From: Hyphobacterium sp. CCMP332
GTDB lineage: Bacteria > Bacteroidota > Bacteroidia > Cytophagales > CCMP332
DNA: 64,000 bases
Direction of reading: 5' to 3'
Assembly: GCA_014323545.1 (NCBI GenBank)
Contig: CP058647.1
Location: 3,016,001 to 3,080,000 of the forward strand
Shown: piece by piece, positions 1-7,039 of the stretch
Numbering within the stretch: position 1 is the first letter of the stretch
Layout: the number at the start of each line of letters is the position of its first letter
Notes under the pieces: generated by a model
Seen by the model: the letters and a program-made list of their open reading frames with translations, nothing else
What the model was told of the DNA's origin: nothing
Database searches by the model: none
Translations under genes and position numbers: made by a program

Positions 1-316
1 TAGTTATATCTCCATTTTCCGCCAAAACGAAAAAATACCTCGTTAATTCTGATTCTGAAATACAATCAATTGATAATTGGATATTGCGATTAAGTTTTGA
101 TTTTCCGAGTCTCAGATCATCACATCCCATAATCACCGCATTTTCAGTATATAAGGCTGCATGCATGACTTTATTTAGATCCTTTTCATCAACTTTCATT
201 TCAGGAACCTCATTATAGTCTTTAATTTCAAGTCTGCCACCAAAACATTTTGAATAGAACCCCATCGCCTCTCGGGCATTTCCGTTAAACATGATGTAAG
301 GATTAAGTGTTTTCAT
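1..316 (-). CDS. VOC family protein, PhnB-like (partial, C-terminus off window)
   Basis: The reverse strand opens at an ATG (complement of 314-316) and reads without a stop to base 1, about 105 residues, so only the N-terminal part is present. It begins MKTLNPYIMFNGNAREAM and continues with FYSKCFGG, the typical start of PhnB-like VOC (glyoxalase/bleomycin-resistance fold) proteins. These are small soluble cytoplasmic proteins, usually dimeric; substrates are mostly unknown, so no reaction is assigned. It lies just downstream of the TfoX-N gene on the same strand (4-base gap), so the two are probably co-transcribed. Family call is good; function is unknown. Confidence 0.8.
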   Translation of the reverse strand, partial: MKTLNPYIMFNGNAREAMGFYSKCFGGRLEIKDYNEVPEMKVDEKDLNKVMHAALYTENAVIMGCDDLRLGKSKLNRNIQLSIDCISESELTRYFFVLAENGDIT

Positions 317-320
317 GCTT

Positions 321-659
321 TTATTTTTTTGATGATTTGGCTTTAGGATTATAAATAAGACATTGATTTATCCAATATTCCAAATCCTGGTCATTGTCAA
401 TACCTTTTGGCTCTACATAAATATAGCCTTTCATTGGCCTTTTGGTGAAGTCCATTGGTCTTGCCCCATTTTTTTTAACCAGTTTATCATTTTCTTCAGG
501 ATCAACTCTTGCCATCAGATCATTTTTAATAACACCAATGCACATTTTATCATTGACCATAAAGCAAATTCCACCAAACATCTTTTTTGTTTCGTATTTT
601 TGATTTTTGGAATCCAAAACTCTTTGGATTCTTTCTGACAAGTATTCGTCGAAAGGCAT
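321..659 (-). CDS. TfoX N-terminal domain family protein
   Basis: A 112-residue protein with the TfoX-N pattern: an MFGGICFMVNDKM block near residues 27-39 followed by GVIKNDLMARVDP. The family is named after the N-terminal half of the competence regulator TfoX/Sxy, but free-standing single-domain members are common in Bacteroidota and have no established link to competence. No DNA-binding motif or signal peptide is visible, so a cytoplasmic location is inferred. The lysine-rich tail (KAKSSKK) ends four bases before the VOC gene start. Start choice: the only in-frame ATG before the TfoX block. Confidence 0.8.
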   Translation of the reverse strand: MPFDEYLSERIQRVLDSKNQKYETKKMFGGICFMVNDKMCIGVIKNDLMARVDPEENDKLVKKNGARPMDFTKRPMKGYIYVEPKGIDNDQDLEYWINQCLIYNPKAKSSKK

Positions 660-694
660 TATTTAAATTATTAAATTAAAATAGCAATTAAATG

Positions 695-1945
695 TTAAAT
701 TTCCAGTGCCTGTGCAAGATCGTTTATAATATCCTCATGATGTTCAATGCCAATTGATATTCTTATAAGATTTGGTTTAATTCCAATTTCCAATTGATGT
801 TCTTTCTCAATTCCCGCATGAGTCATGGTTGCCGGGTGCTCGGCCAGGCTTTCTGTACCTCCTAAACTTACCGCTAATTTTATCATCTTTAATTTATTGA
901 GTAATTGAAAGGCCTCTTTTTCGCCTCCATATACTTCAAATGATATCATGGCGCCGGGTGCGCTGCATTGTTTTCTCGATAGCTCATAATCGCGGTGATT
1001 TTTATCGATTAAGCCAAGATAATGGACCGCATTTACTTTTTTGTGTTCCTTTAAAAAATGAGCAACTTTTTGGGCATTTTCGCATTGTTTGTCCATCCGT
1101 ATTTTTAGAGTTTCCAAACTTCTGAGTAGGAGCCAGCCTGTATACGGCCCGGCCATATTACCGAGGAATGTTCTCAAGGTTTTTACTCTGCTAATAATAT
1201 CTGCATTGCCAAGTACTGCACCTGCTATTAAATCACTATGTCCTCCAATATACTTAGTGGCTGAATATACAATAGCATCGGCACCCAAATCCAAGGGATG
1301 TTGCCAAATAGGGCCCATATAGGTATTGTCTACGACCACAAGCACTTTTTTATCCTCAGTGCTATATTTTTGAGCCAATTCCACACAAGCCTGAATATCA
1401 ATTATTTCATTGGTTGGATTGGCCGGTGTTTCAATATATACCATTGCCAGGTTTCCTGAATTGCCTGATTTATTCAGCATGTCTTCCAAATTGCTTCTTT
1501 CATCACCATGACGAAATCCCATAACATTGATTTTGTACTCCGGAAGAAAATGATTGATAAAATGATCTGTTCCTCCATAAACGGGATTGCTATGCAAGAG
1601 CAGATCACCGGGTTTTAGAAATTCAAGCATAACCGTTGTAATGGCGGACATACCACTTTCAAATACAGCACAGGATTCTGCTTTATCCCATAAACATAAC
1701 CTGTTTTCAAGAATCTCCAGGTCGGGATTGTTCAACCTGCTATATATTAATCCTAATTTCTCATTGGGCATTTGTTCTCTTAATCCATAGGAGATTTCAA
1801 AAAAGGCTTTACCCTCCTCGGCTGAATTAAATGCAAAAGTGGAAGTTAGAAAAATAGGACATTTGACTGCGCCTTCGGAGAGTTTTGGATCATAACCAAA
1901 ACTCATCATCAGACTCTCGGGATGCATGTTATCGACCTTTTTCAT
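695..1945 (-). CDS. Trans-sulfuration PLP enzyme (methionine gamma-lyase / cystathionine gamma-synthase family)
   Basis: A 416-residue Cys/Met-metabolism PLP-dependent enzyme. The Schiff-base lysine is K231 in YSATKYIGGHSD; other hallmarks are YSRLNNPD near residue 68, FESGMSA near 95, ETPANPT near 172 and VVDNTYMGP near 204. Such enzymes catalyse gamma-elimination or gamma-replacement on methionine, homocysteine or activated homoserine in the cytoplasm. Sequence alone does not separate methionine gamma-lyase from cystathionine gamma-synthase or O-acetylhomoserine sulfhydrylase. Length fits the family, and all main catalytic blocks are present. It stands alone, about 35 bases upstream of the TfoX gene on the same strand. 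Confidence 0.85.
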   Translation of the reverse strand: MKKVDNMHPESLMMSFGYDPKLSEGAVKCPIFLTSTFAFNSAEEGKAFFEISYGLREQMPNEKLGLIYSRLNNPDLEILENRLCLWDKAESCAVFESGMSAITTVMLEFLKPGDLLLHSNPVYGGTDHFINHFLPEYKINVMGFRHGDERSNLEDMLNKSGNSGNLAMVYIETPANPTNEIIDIQACVELAQKYSTEDKKVLVVVDNTYMGPIWQHPLDLGADAIVYSATKYIGGHSDLIAGAVLGNADIISRVKTLRTFLGNMAGPYTGWLLLRSLETLKIRMDKQCENAQKVAHFLKEHKKVNAVHYLGLIDKNHRDYELSRKQCSAPGAMISFEVYGGEKEAFQLLNKLKMIKLAVSLGGTESLAEHPATMTHAGIEKEHQLEIGIKPNLIRISIGIEHHEDIINDLAQALEI

Positions 1946-1999
1946 TTCGGTTTATTTTATAACCGAATCTAAGGGTTTAGACCACCTGAATCAATGATA

Positions 2000-2485
2000 T
2001 TAATCAGACTTCTTTTTTAAAAATGCCGCGACAATTGCTGATGTTATCACTCCCATTACCATTGCACCACCAACGCTTTGCCAAATGTAACTTCGTAGAT
2101 TAAAATAGCCTTCTGCATCTTCCTCACTCATTTTCCCATTTTCAATTGCATAGTTAATGGCATTCTCAAAATATTCCGGCGACAAGTACAAATGTATTAT
2201 TAGTTGGGCAAGTGGTGATAGTGCCGCTACGATTCCTGAAATAATAGTACCGGTAATCAAACCTTCCACCCAGGTCATTTTTCCATTAAGTGATCGATCT
2301 CTTTTTTCTTTTAATGCGAGTACATAAATGATGATCGCAGGTATTGCAAATAAATTGGTATAAATAGGATGTTCGGAAATTAGATCGCCGTGCAATCCGG
2401 AAACTTTTTCCAGCACCATCCAAAGTATTGTGACAGCGAAAAAGATAATTCCCCATTTTAACTCTATGGCATACTTTTTTAACAT
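2000..2485 (-). CDS. DUF4199 domain-containing membrane protein
   Basis: A 161-residue inner-membrane protein with hydrophobic segments at about residues 10-27, 42-58, 77-98 and 133-155, ending in a basic KKKSD tail. The arrangement (WGIIFF start, a central TWVEGLITGTIISG helix, a soluble helix with ENAINYAIENGKMSEEDAEGYF, then a last helix) matches the Bacteroidota DUF4199 family. Function is unknown; nothing in the context suggests one. It lies upstream of the PLP enzyme on the same strand with a 54-base gap. Confidence 0.75.
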   Translation of the reverse strand: MLKKYAIELKWGIIFFAVTILWMVLEKVSGLHGDLISEHPIYTNLFAIPAIIIYVLALKEKRDRSLNGKMTWVEGLITGTIISGIVAALSPLAQLIIHLYLSPEYFENAINYAIENGKMSEEDAEGYFNLRSYIWQSVGGAMVMGVITSAIVAAFLKKKSD

Positions 2486-2592
2486 GATTCAGATTTTAAT
2501 TCCAAATTAATGAATTTATAAGATTTATTCTGAACCAAAATCCAATGGCTGTTTGATTAGTAGATACACATGCTTAATTAAACCCGGGAGCA

Positions 2593-2607
2593 GATTCAAT
2601 ATGAATC
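2593..2607. repeat. Perfect inverted repeat GATTCA-ATA-TGAATC
   Basis: A 6-3-6 perfect dyad lies in the 195-base spacer upstream of the DUF4199 gene and downstream of the WG-like gene. It has no adjoining T-run, so it looks more like a possible operator than a terminator. Function is not known, and one short dyad can arise by chance. Confidence 0.35.
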
Positions 2608-2680
2608 AGGTGCCGTGGAGACTCTTTTAGATATTATGTAATACCCTGAATTGTTGACTTATTGTATTCCGGGACCCTAG

Positions 2681-3679
2681 CTACCTGGAATAATACTTTG
2701 ATTTCCAGTCTGGTGTAGGTAATTTATCAAATTCAGGAGAAATTGAATTCACCTTTATTTCACCTGTAAACCAATCCATCCAACCCCATCTTCCTTGTTT
2801 CTGTACAGCGAGATATTCAAAGTCATTTATCTCAACCCTTTTAAAAGCTTCGTATTCAGTTGCAGTTAATTTTTTTACTTCATTATCGACCATGGTATAA
2901 AAACCCACTTTGCCACCGAGATAAACCGGCGTAAATGTATTGTTTGAGGGGAAATATTCAAGACTATCAAATTCGTTGGGAATAAGCTGTGTTAGATTAT
3001 TTACATCTTTCCCTTTATACATTCCCCATTTTCTCAATCGACCCTGTCTCGCAATGAAAATATCATTGCCATTTACTCGGTCAAATTCAACAAAATCAAA
3101 GCCTTTTTTACGCCTGACTGCTTTTATAAATTCAAGTTCTTCACGACTTAACTCTTTGTAATCCATTTTGCGATAATCAAGATGGATGTATGGTGTATAA
3201 TTAACACCTGTATACCAGTCAATTTGGGCCCATTTTCTACCTCTTTTTCCAATAAGATATTTTTTACCGTCTTTCTCTACCGATTTAATATCGTTAAATA
3301 TAAAACGCACCTCAGATTCAGTGTTTTCATATTTGAAAGGTGATTTTAATATTCCATATTTATTGAGATTTTTTACAACAGTATAGGGTACATCAGGAGT
3401 TACAAATCCGAGGGAATCATAACCTCTTTGAGTCATTTTTTCCTGCAGATCCGAATACAAATGCCATTTGTCTTCTTTGTCTTTTAAAATATAGGTTTCA
3501 TCAAAAGGGCTAAATTCTATGGCTTCGGCTTTTACAGACTTAAGGAAATCCTCAATTAACTCAGGATCTGAATCGCGATAAATATAGTATTCGCGATTAT
3601 TTTTTTTATCGAGATAAATCGGTTGGGCAATAGCATTTGCCATTATCAATATGGCGGAAAGAAAAAATAATATTTTCAT
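2681..3679 (-). CDS. Secreted protein of unknown function with WG-like repeats
   Basis: A 332-residue protein with a clear signal peptide (MKILFFLSAILIMANAIAQP, cleavage probable after ANAIA or nearby). The body carries repeated segments of the type KRGRKWAQIDWYTG, RQGRLRKWGMYKG and KQGRWGWMDWFTGE, which resemble WG/KWG beta-repeats of exported Bacteroidota proteins. It is probably periplasmic or surface-associated; no enzymatic motif is visible. It follows the rhodopsin gene on the same strand but is separated from it by a terminator-like hairpin, so it is likely transcribed on its own. Only the signal peptide and repeat impression are certain. Confidence 0.65.
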   Translation of the reverse strand: MKILFFLSAILIMANAIAQPIYLDKKNNREYYIYRDSDPELIEDFLKSVKAEAIEFSPFDETYILKDKEDKWHLYSDLQEKMTQRGYDSLGFVTPDVPYTVVKNLNKYGILKSPFKYENTESEVRFIFNDIKSVEKDGKKYLIGKRGRKWAQIDWYTGVNYTPYIHLDYRKMDYKELSREELEFIKAVRRKKGFDFVEFDRVNGNDIFIARQGRLRKWGMYKGKDVNNLTQLIPNEFDSLEYFPSNNTFTPVYLGGKVGFYTMVDNEVKKLTATEYEAFKRVEINDFEYLAVQKQGRWGWMDWFTGEIKVNSISPEFDKLPTPDWKSKYYSR

Positions 3680-3738
3680 CTGACAAATTTAGAAAGCATG
3701 GCGATAAATACCACTTTCATTCAAAATTTCAAATAGAA

Positions 3739-3776
3739 AAAGCCCCGAATGTGATGCTATCTTTATCCGGGGCTTT
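3739..3776 (-). terminator. Rho-independent terminator of the rhodopsin gene
   Basis: AAAGCCCCG (3739-3747) pairs perfectly with CGGGGCTTT (3768-3776) around a 20-base loop. Read on the minus strand, the GC stem is followed by TTTTTC, the layout of an intrinsic terminator, about 50 bases after the rhodopsin stop codon. The loop is longer than usual. Confidence 0.65.
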
Positions 3777-3825
3777 GAATTTTACTGTCTTGATGCTATC
3801 GATGACAGAAAAAGTCTTAAAATAA

Positions 3826-4578
3826 TCAGGCAGTTGACGTACTTGGTTTGCTGTCGCTAATTGCTATGCTATATACAACAAGACCAAATCCTATTTTATT
3901 AATGGCATCTGCAATATTATAGAATAAATCAACATTGGTAGATTCCCAACCTAATCCAACATTTAACCATCCACCTGGCATACACATGTAACCGATAGGG
4001 TAGATCGCCCATCCTACAAGAACAAACCAGGCCAAAGTTCTAATTCCCTTAACAACCGTAGGATTTCCAGATTGATCAGCTAGTTTTTTAACTTCACCTG
4101 CCCAGGCGGTGTATAGAATGTATACATAACCTATTGTTGATAACACACCCCATGTAACAGAGTGGGATGTAGATCCGTCGGTAAATGCTTCGCCGATATA
4201 TCCTGTTACCAACATCCATGCTGAAGCCACGATTAATTTCCACAAAAGACTAATTTTCGCTCCTGCAGGTTTAGTTAGTAGGTAGAATTCCACGCACATT
4301 AAGGGCACAGTCAATGTCCAGTCTATATATCTAAGTGCCGTTGGGTTTTCTCCTGTCATTGCGTACACATCTCTCATGTAATAATAGTGTACGGCTGCGA
4401 TTCCGGTAATTAAACCGGATACCAAAAGTGATGTTTTCCACTTTCCGTCAACTCTTCCTCTTTCAAAAAAGAAAAACACAGATGCGGCGAACATCGCCAT
4501 GTAACCTGTGAAAAATGTAAATGCTACAGGATCGTCCTTTGGTATCGAAACGATTTCTGCCAAGAATAAATGTTCCAT
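3826..4578 (-). CDS. Light-driven proton-pumping rhodopsin (proteorhodopsin/xanthorhodopsin type)
   Basis: A 250-residue seven-helix retinal protein. The helix C motif RYIDWTLTVPLMCVEF carries the proton-pump triad D86 (counterion/acceptor), T90 and E97 (donor), i.e. the DTE motif of outward H+ pumps rather than the NDQ of sodium pumps. The retinal lysine is K228 in DAINKIGFG. H64 matches the histidine that pairs with the acceptor in proteorhodopsins. Methionine at residue 94, the spectral-tuning position, is typical of green-absorbing Bacteroidota forms. G144 in helix E (SVTWGVLST) aligns with bacteriorhodopsin W138 and xanthorhodopsin G156, the glycine that opens a fenestration for a carotenoid antenna. 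The protein generates proton-motive force in the inner membrane. No retinal-synthesis gene is in the window. It is monocistronic, with a terminator downstream and AT-rich DNA upstream. Confidence 0.96.
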   Translation of the reverse strand: MEHLFLAEIVSIPKDDPVAFTFFTGYMAMFAASVFFFFERGRVDGKWKTSLLVSGLITGIAAVHYYYMRDVYAMTGENPTALRYIDWTLTVPLMCVEFYLLTKPAGAKISLLWKLIVASAWMLVTGYIGEAFTDGSTSHSVTWGVLSTIGYVYILYTAWAGEVKKLADQSGNPTVVKGIRTLAWFVLVGWAIYPIGYMCMPGGWLNVGLGWESTNVDLFYNIADAINKIGFGLVVYSIAISDSKPSTSTA

Positions 4579-4582
4579 AGTA

Positions 4583-4607
4583 GTTTGTTTAATTTTTTAT
4601 AACAAAC
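4583..4607 (-). repeat. Inverted repeat in the rhodopsin leader
   Basis: GTTTGTT (4583-4589) and AACAAAC (4601-4607) form a 7-bp dyad with an 11-base AT loop, a few bases upstream of the rhodopsin start codon. It would form a weak hairpin in the leader or serve as an operator. I could not find a convincing -33/-7 promoter in the AT-rich stretch 4579-4845, which otherwise holds no gene. Confidence 0.35.
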
Positions 4608-4845
4608 ATTAAACACCACTTTTTTTTACTTGTTTGATCCGGTTTAAAAAAAAAAGCAAAAAATATTATATATGTATTGATTTATATTTATAAATACTTG
4701 ATTATCAATAATTTAATATTAATAATTTATATTATTTTTTTGATAATTGAAATGGTTATGAAAAATCCATTAAGCCAAGATTCATTTTAGCTATTATTTG
4801 AAAGGATATTGGGATTGTTGATTAGAGTGGTCCTGTAAAGTTTTG

Positions 4846-5280
4846 TTAATTATTTTGACCAACTTTCAAATATTTTTCTGCACAGGGCTCAATACAGAGA
4901 TAAGTGACAATAAGGGTGTCTATATTTAGCTGAAATGAGAGTTCAGTTGGATAAGTGCAGGAATCAGGATATAAAAATTTATTTTCAATGGAATAAGTAC
5001 CCTTTCCCATATCATGAGAAGAAGTGACCATGTAGCATAATTTTTCAGTCGATTCAAAAGTTAAATCAGCGTAAAAATTAATCATCTTATCGCTTTGCAC
5101 CGGGCTAAAGGTGCCACTTCCATCACCGGGGTCTGAAAGCATTTCGATTAGTTTCCATTGGCCGACTAAAAGATTATCACCACCTTGTATACCAGATTGA
5201 AAAGCATCGATTTTTGCACTTTCATCGGAATTGCAAGAACAAAAAAGAATTGAGGTCAATAAAAAAGCAGCGTACTTCAT
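4846..5280 (-). CDS. Lipocalin-like lipoprotein
   Basis: A 144-residue protein with a lipoprotein signal peptide (MKYAAFLLTSILFCSC, lipid attachment likely at C14 or C16). The mature part begins with LLVGQWKLIEMLSDPG and continues with INFYADLTFEST and GTYSIENKFLYP, the strand pattern of small lipocalin-like proteins of Bacteroidota. These are thought to bind small hydrophobic ligands, but no ligand can be named. Membrane anchoring is inferred from the lipobox. Four cysteines in the C-terminal part may form disulfides. It lies 9 bases downstream of the flavodoxin-family gene on the same strand and may be co-transcribed with it. Confidence 0.7.
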   Translation of the reverse strand: MKYAAFLLTSILFCSCNSDESAKIDAFQSGIQGGDNLLVGQWKLIEMLSDPGDGSGTFSPVQSDKMINFYADLTFESTEKLCYMVTSSHDMGKGTYSIENKFLYPDSCTYPTELSFQLNIDTLIVTYLCIEPCAEKYLKVGQNN

Positions 5281-5289
5281 ATTGTAAAT

Positions 5290-5991
5290 TTAACGATATT
5301 CGGGATTTTCAAAGGCCCATCGCTTGCCTTTATCCCAATCTTTTCTGCTATTTCCGATGGGAGGATAACCTCCGGTTGAATTTAAAATTTTAGCTAAATG
5401 CATAAGATTATAGGTCATAAAGGTCATATTTCGATTGGTAAAATCATTGTTTTGAGCATTTGATTCTTCATCCATATAACTAGGGCCCGGTCCGGCTTCC
5501 CCTATCCATCCACAATCTGCTTGAGGTGGAATGCTATAGCCAACATGTTGCATGGCATAAAGCAGACTCATAGCACAGTGTTTGATTCCGTCTTCATTGC
5601 CCGTAATTACACAGCCTCCTACTTTTCCATAAAATTTGTATTGGCCTTTTTCATTTTGCATTCCACTCATAGAATAGAGTCGCTCGACTAATTTGGTTGC
5701 AATAGAAGATTTTTCTCCCAACCATATCGGACTTCCAATAATTAGAATGTCAGCTTTGAACATACGATCGAACAATTCCGGCCATTCATCTTTTTCCCAG
5801 CCGTGTACTTTCATATCCGGATAAACTCCGTAGGCAATATGGTGATCCACAAACCTCAAATAATCTACATCAACTCCTTCCTTTTTCATTATGGCCATTG
5901 ATTTTTTCATCAGTCCTTCAGTATGGCTCATATCGGGGGTCTTTTTTAAAGTGCAGTTTATATAGCAGGCTTTTAATCCTTTAAAATCCAT
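5290..5991 (-). CDS. Flavodoxin-family / NADPH-dependent FMN reductase-like protein
   Basis: A 233-residue protein with the flavodoxin-like fold: an N-terminal strand KACYINCTLKKTPDMSHTEGL, then the FMN-site segment ADILIIGSPIWLGEKSSIATKLVERLY (near residues 88-114) and GKVGGCVITGNEDG near 136. Members use FMN and NAD(P)H to reduce quinones, azo compounds or metals in the cytoplasm; the real substrate is unknown. The C-terminus (AKILNSTGGYPPIGNSRKDWDKG) is typical of one iron-sulfur-free flavoprotein subgroup. It is divergent from the outer-membrane protein gene that begins at 6136. Confidence 0.8.
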   Translation of the reverse strand: MDFKGLKACYINCTLKKTPDMSHTEGLMKKSMAIMKKEGVDVDYLRFVDHHIAYGVYPDMKVHGWEKDEWPELFDRMFKADILIIGSPIWLGEKSSIATKLVERLYSMSGMQNEKGQYKFYGKVGGCVITGNEDGIKHCAMSLLYAMQHVGYSIPPQADCGWIGEAGPGPSYMDEESNAQNNDFTNRNMTFMTYNLMHLAKILNSTGGYPPIGNSRKDWDKGKRWAFENPEYR

Positions 5992-6135
5992 GTGTTATTG
6001 TATTAAAATAATATTCATTGTTTCATGAAAGTAAAAGTATTTGATTTTAAGCACAAGATTATCATAAATCAATTGTTAGAATGATTATTTACGGTAAGAT
6101 TTTTGTGGAACTGAATATTTGTAATTGAAACTTAA

Positions 6136-6930
6136 ATGGGTCTTATGTCACGATTTATAATCATTCTACCTTTCATTTTCTCTTTTACCTTAAATGCACA
6201 AAACAAATTTTCAATTAGAGATGTCAATGCAAAAGGGTATTTCCAAATAGAAAATGTAAGTAGTATTTCTATGGATGAGTGGTTGCGTTTACCAAAAGAC
6301 AACAATTTTGAATTTCAATACTTCGATAAAAATAGTGTGGACAGGAATAATTTTTACTATAACTACAGCGATGCCAATGCGAGCATAGCATTGAATATTT
6401 CAATATTCCCAAATAAGACATTTGAAGCCACTCCAAAGCTATTTGCTCATTGGCAATTATCTCTGATGTTTGTAAGGGAGCGATTGAGTAGTAATTCTTT
6501 TTCACAAACCAAAAATGATGGAACTGAAATTAGAGAGAATTCACTATACATGGATTACGTCAATAACATGGCCAGAATAGAAGTTATGAGGTTATGGAGA
6601 ACCGACGATACTAAAAAAGCTTTCGTGGCTTTTGGATTAGGAGGTCAATTTGGTATTGCCTATGATTCCGGACTGGAAATTTATGAAAGCAGCTCGTCTG
6701 CCAATGGATTTAATTTTAATGATTTCAATTCTTCTTTCACCACCATTGAATCAAAGAATGCCATGTCCAATTTGTTTTTCCTTCCTATTGATGTCAATGT
6801 AAAAGTTGTAGAAAATCTATTTATTCAGTTAGAATTAAGAACGGGAATAAAACATCTGCTGGTCTTTGACGGCCCTTCATTTATGTATCCGGTTTATGGT
6901 ATCGGTATTGGGACACGCTATGTATTATAA
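6136..6930 (+). CDS. Putative outer-membrane beta-barrel protein
   Basis: A 264-residue protein with a signal peptide (MGLMSRFIIILPFIFSFTLNAQ). The mature chain alternates polar and hydrophobic residues in short strands with many aromatic residues, ending in GIGIGTRYVL, consistent with a small outer-membrane barrel. I do not recognise a named family. The start could also be the second methionine at 6145, which gives the same signal peptide core. It is convergent with nothing; the next gene downstream on the same strand is the FtsX-type permease after a 109-base spacer. Confidence 0.55.
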   Translation: MGLMSRFIIILPFIFSFTLNAQNKFSIRDVNAKGYFQIENVSSISMDEWLRLPKDNNFEFQYFDKNSVDRNNFYYNYSDANASIALNISIFPNKTFEATPKLFAHWQLSLMFVRERLSSNSFSQTKNDGTEIRENSLYMDYVNNMARIEVMRLWRTDDTKKAFVAFGLGGQFGIAYDSGLEIYESSSSANGFNFNDFNSSFTTIESKNAMSNLFFLPIDVNVKVVENLFIQLELRTGIKHLLVFDGPSFMYPVYGIGIGTRYVL

Positions 6931-6949
6931 TTGAACATATCGTTCAATT
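6929..6949. repeat. Inverted repeat AATTGAAC-ATATC-GTTCAATT
   Basis: A perfect 8-bp dyad with a 5-base loop overlaps the stop codon of the barrel gene. There is no T-run after it, so it is either a weak terminator/3' stability hairpin or an operator for the downstream permease gene. Confidence 0.4.
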
Positions 6950-7039
6950 ATGTACAGATAAATCATATATAAATATCTGAAATTCAGTATTTTAATTAGT
7001 GGTATAAATCTTGGTCATATGGAAACATAAGTTTTGCAT

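Noticed and set aside
3826-4578. Sodium-pumping (NDQ) rhodopsin
   Set aside because: Helix C carries D-T-E, not N-D-Q.
6269-6505. Antisense frames inside real genes
   Set aside because: Frames on the opposite strand of confident genes lack motifs and follow the codon pattern of the real gene.
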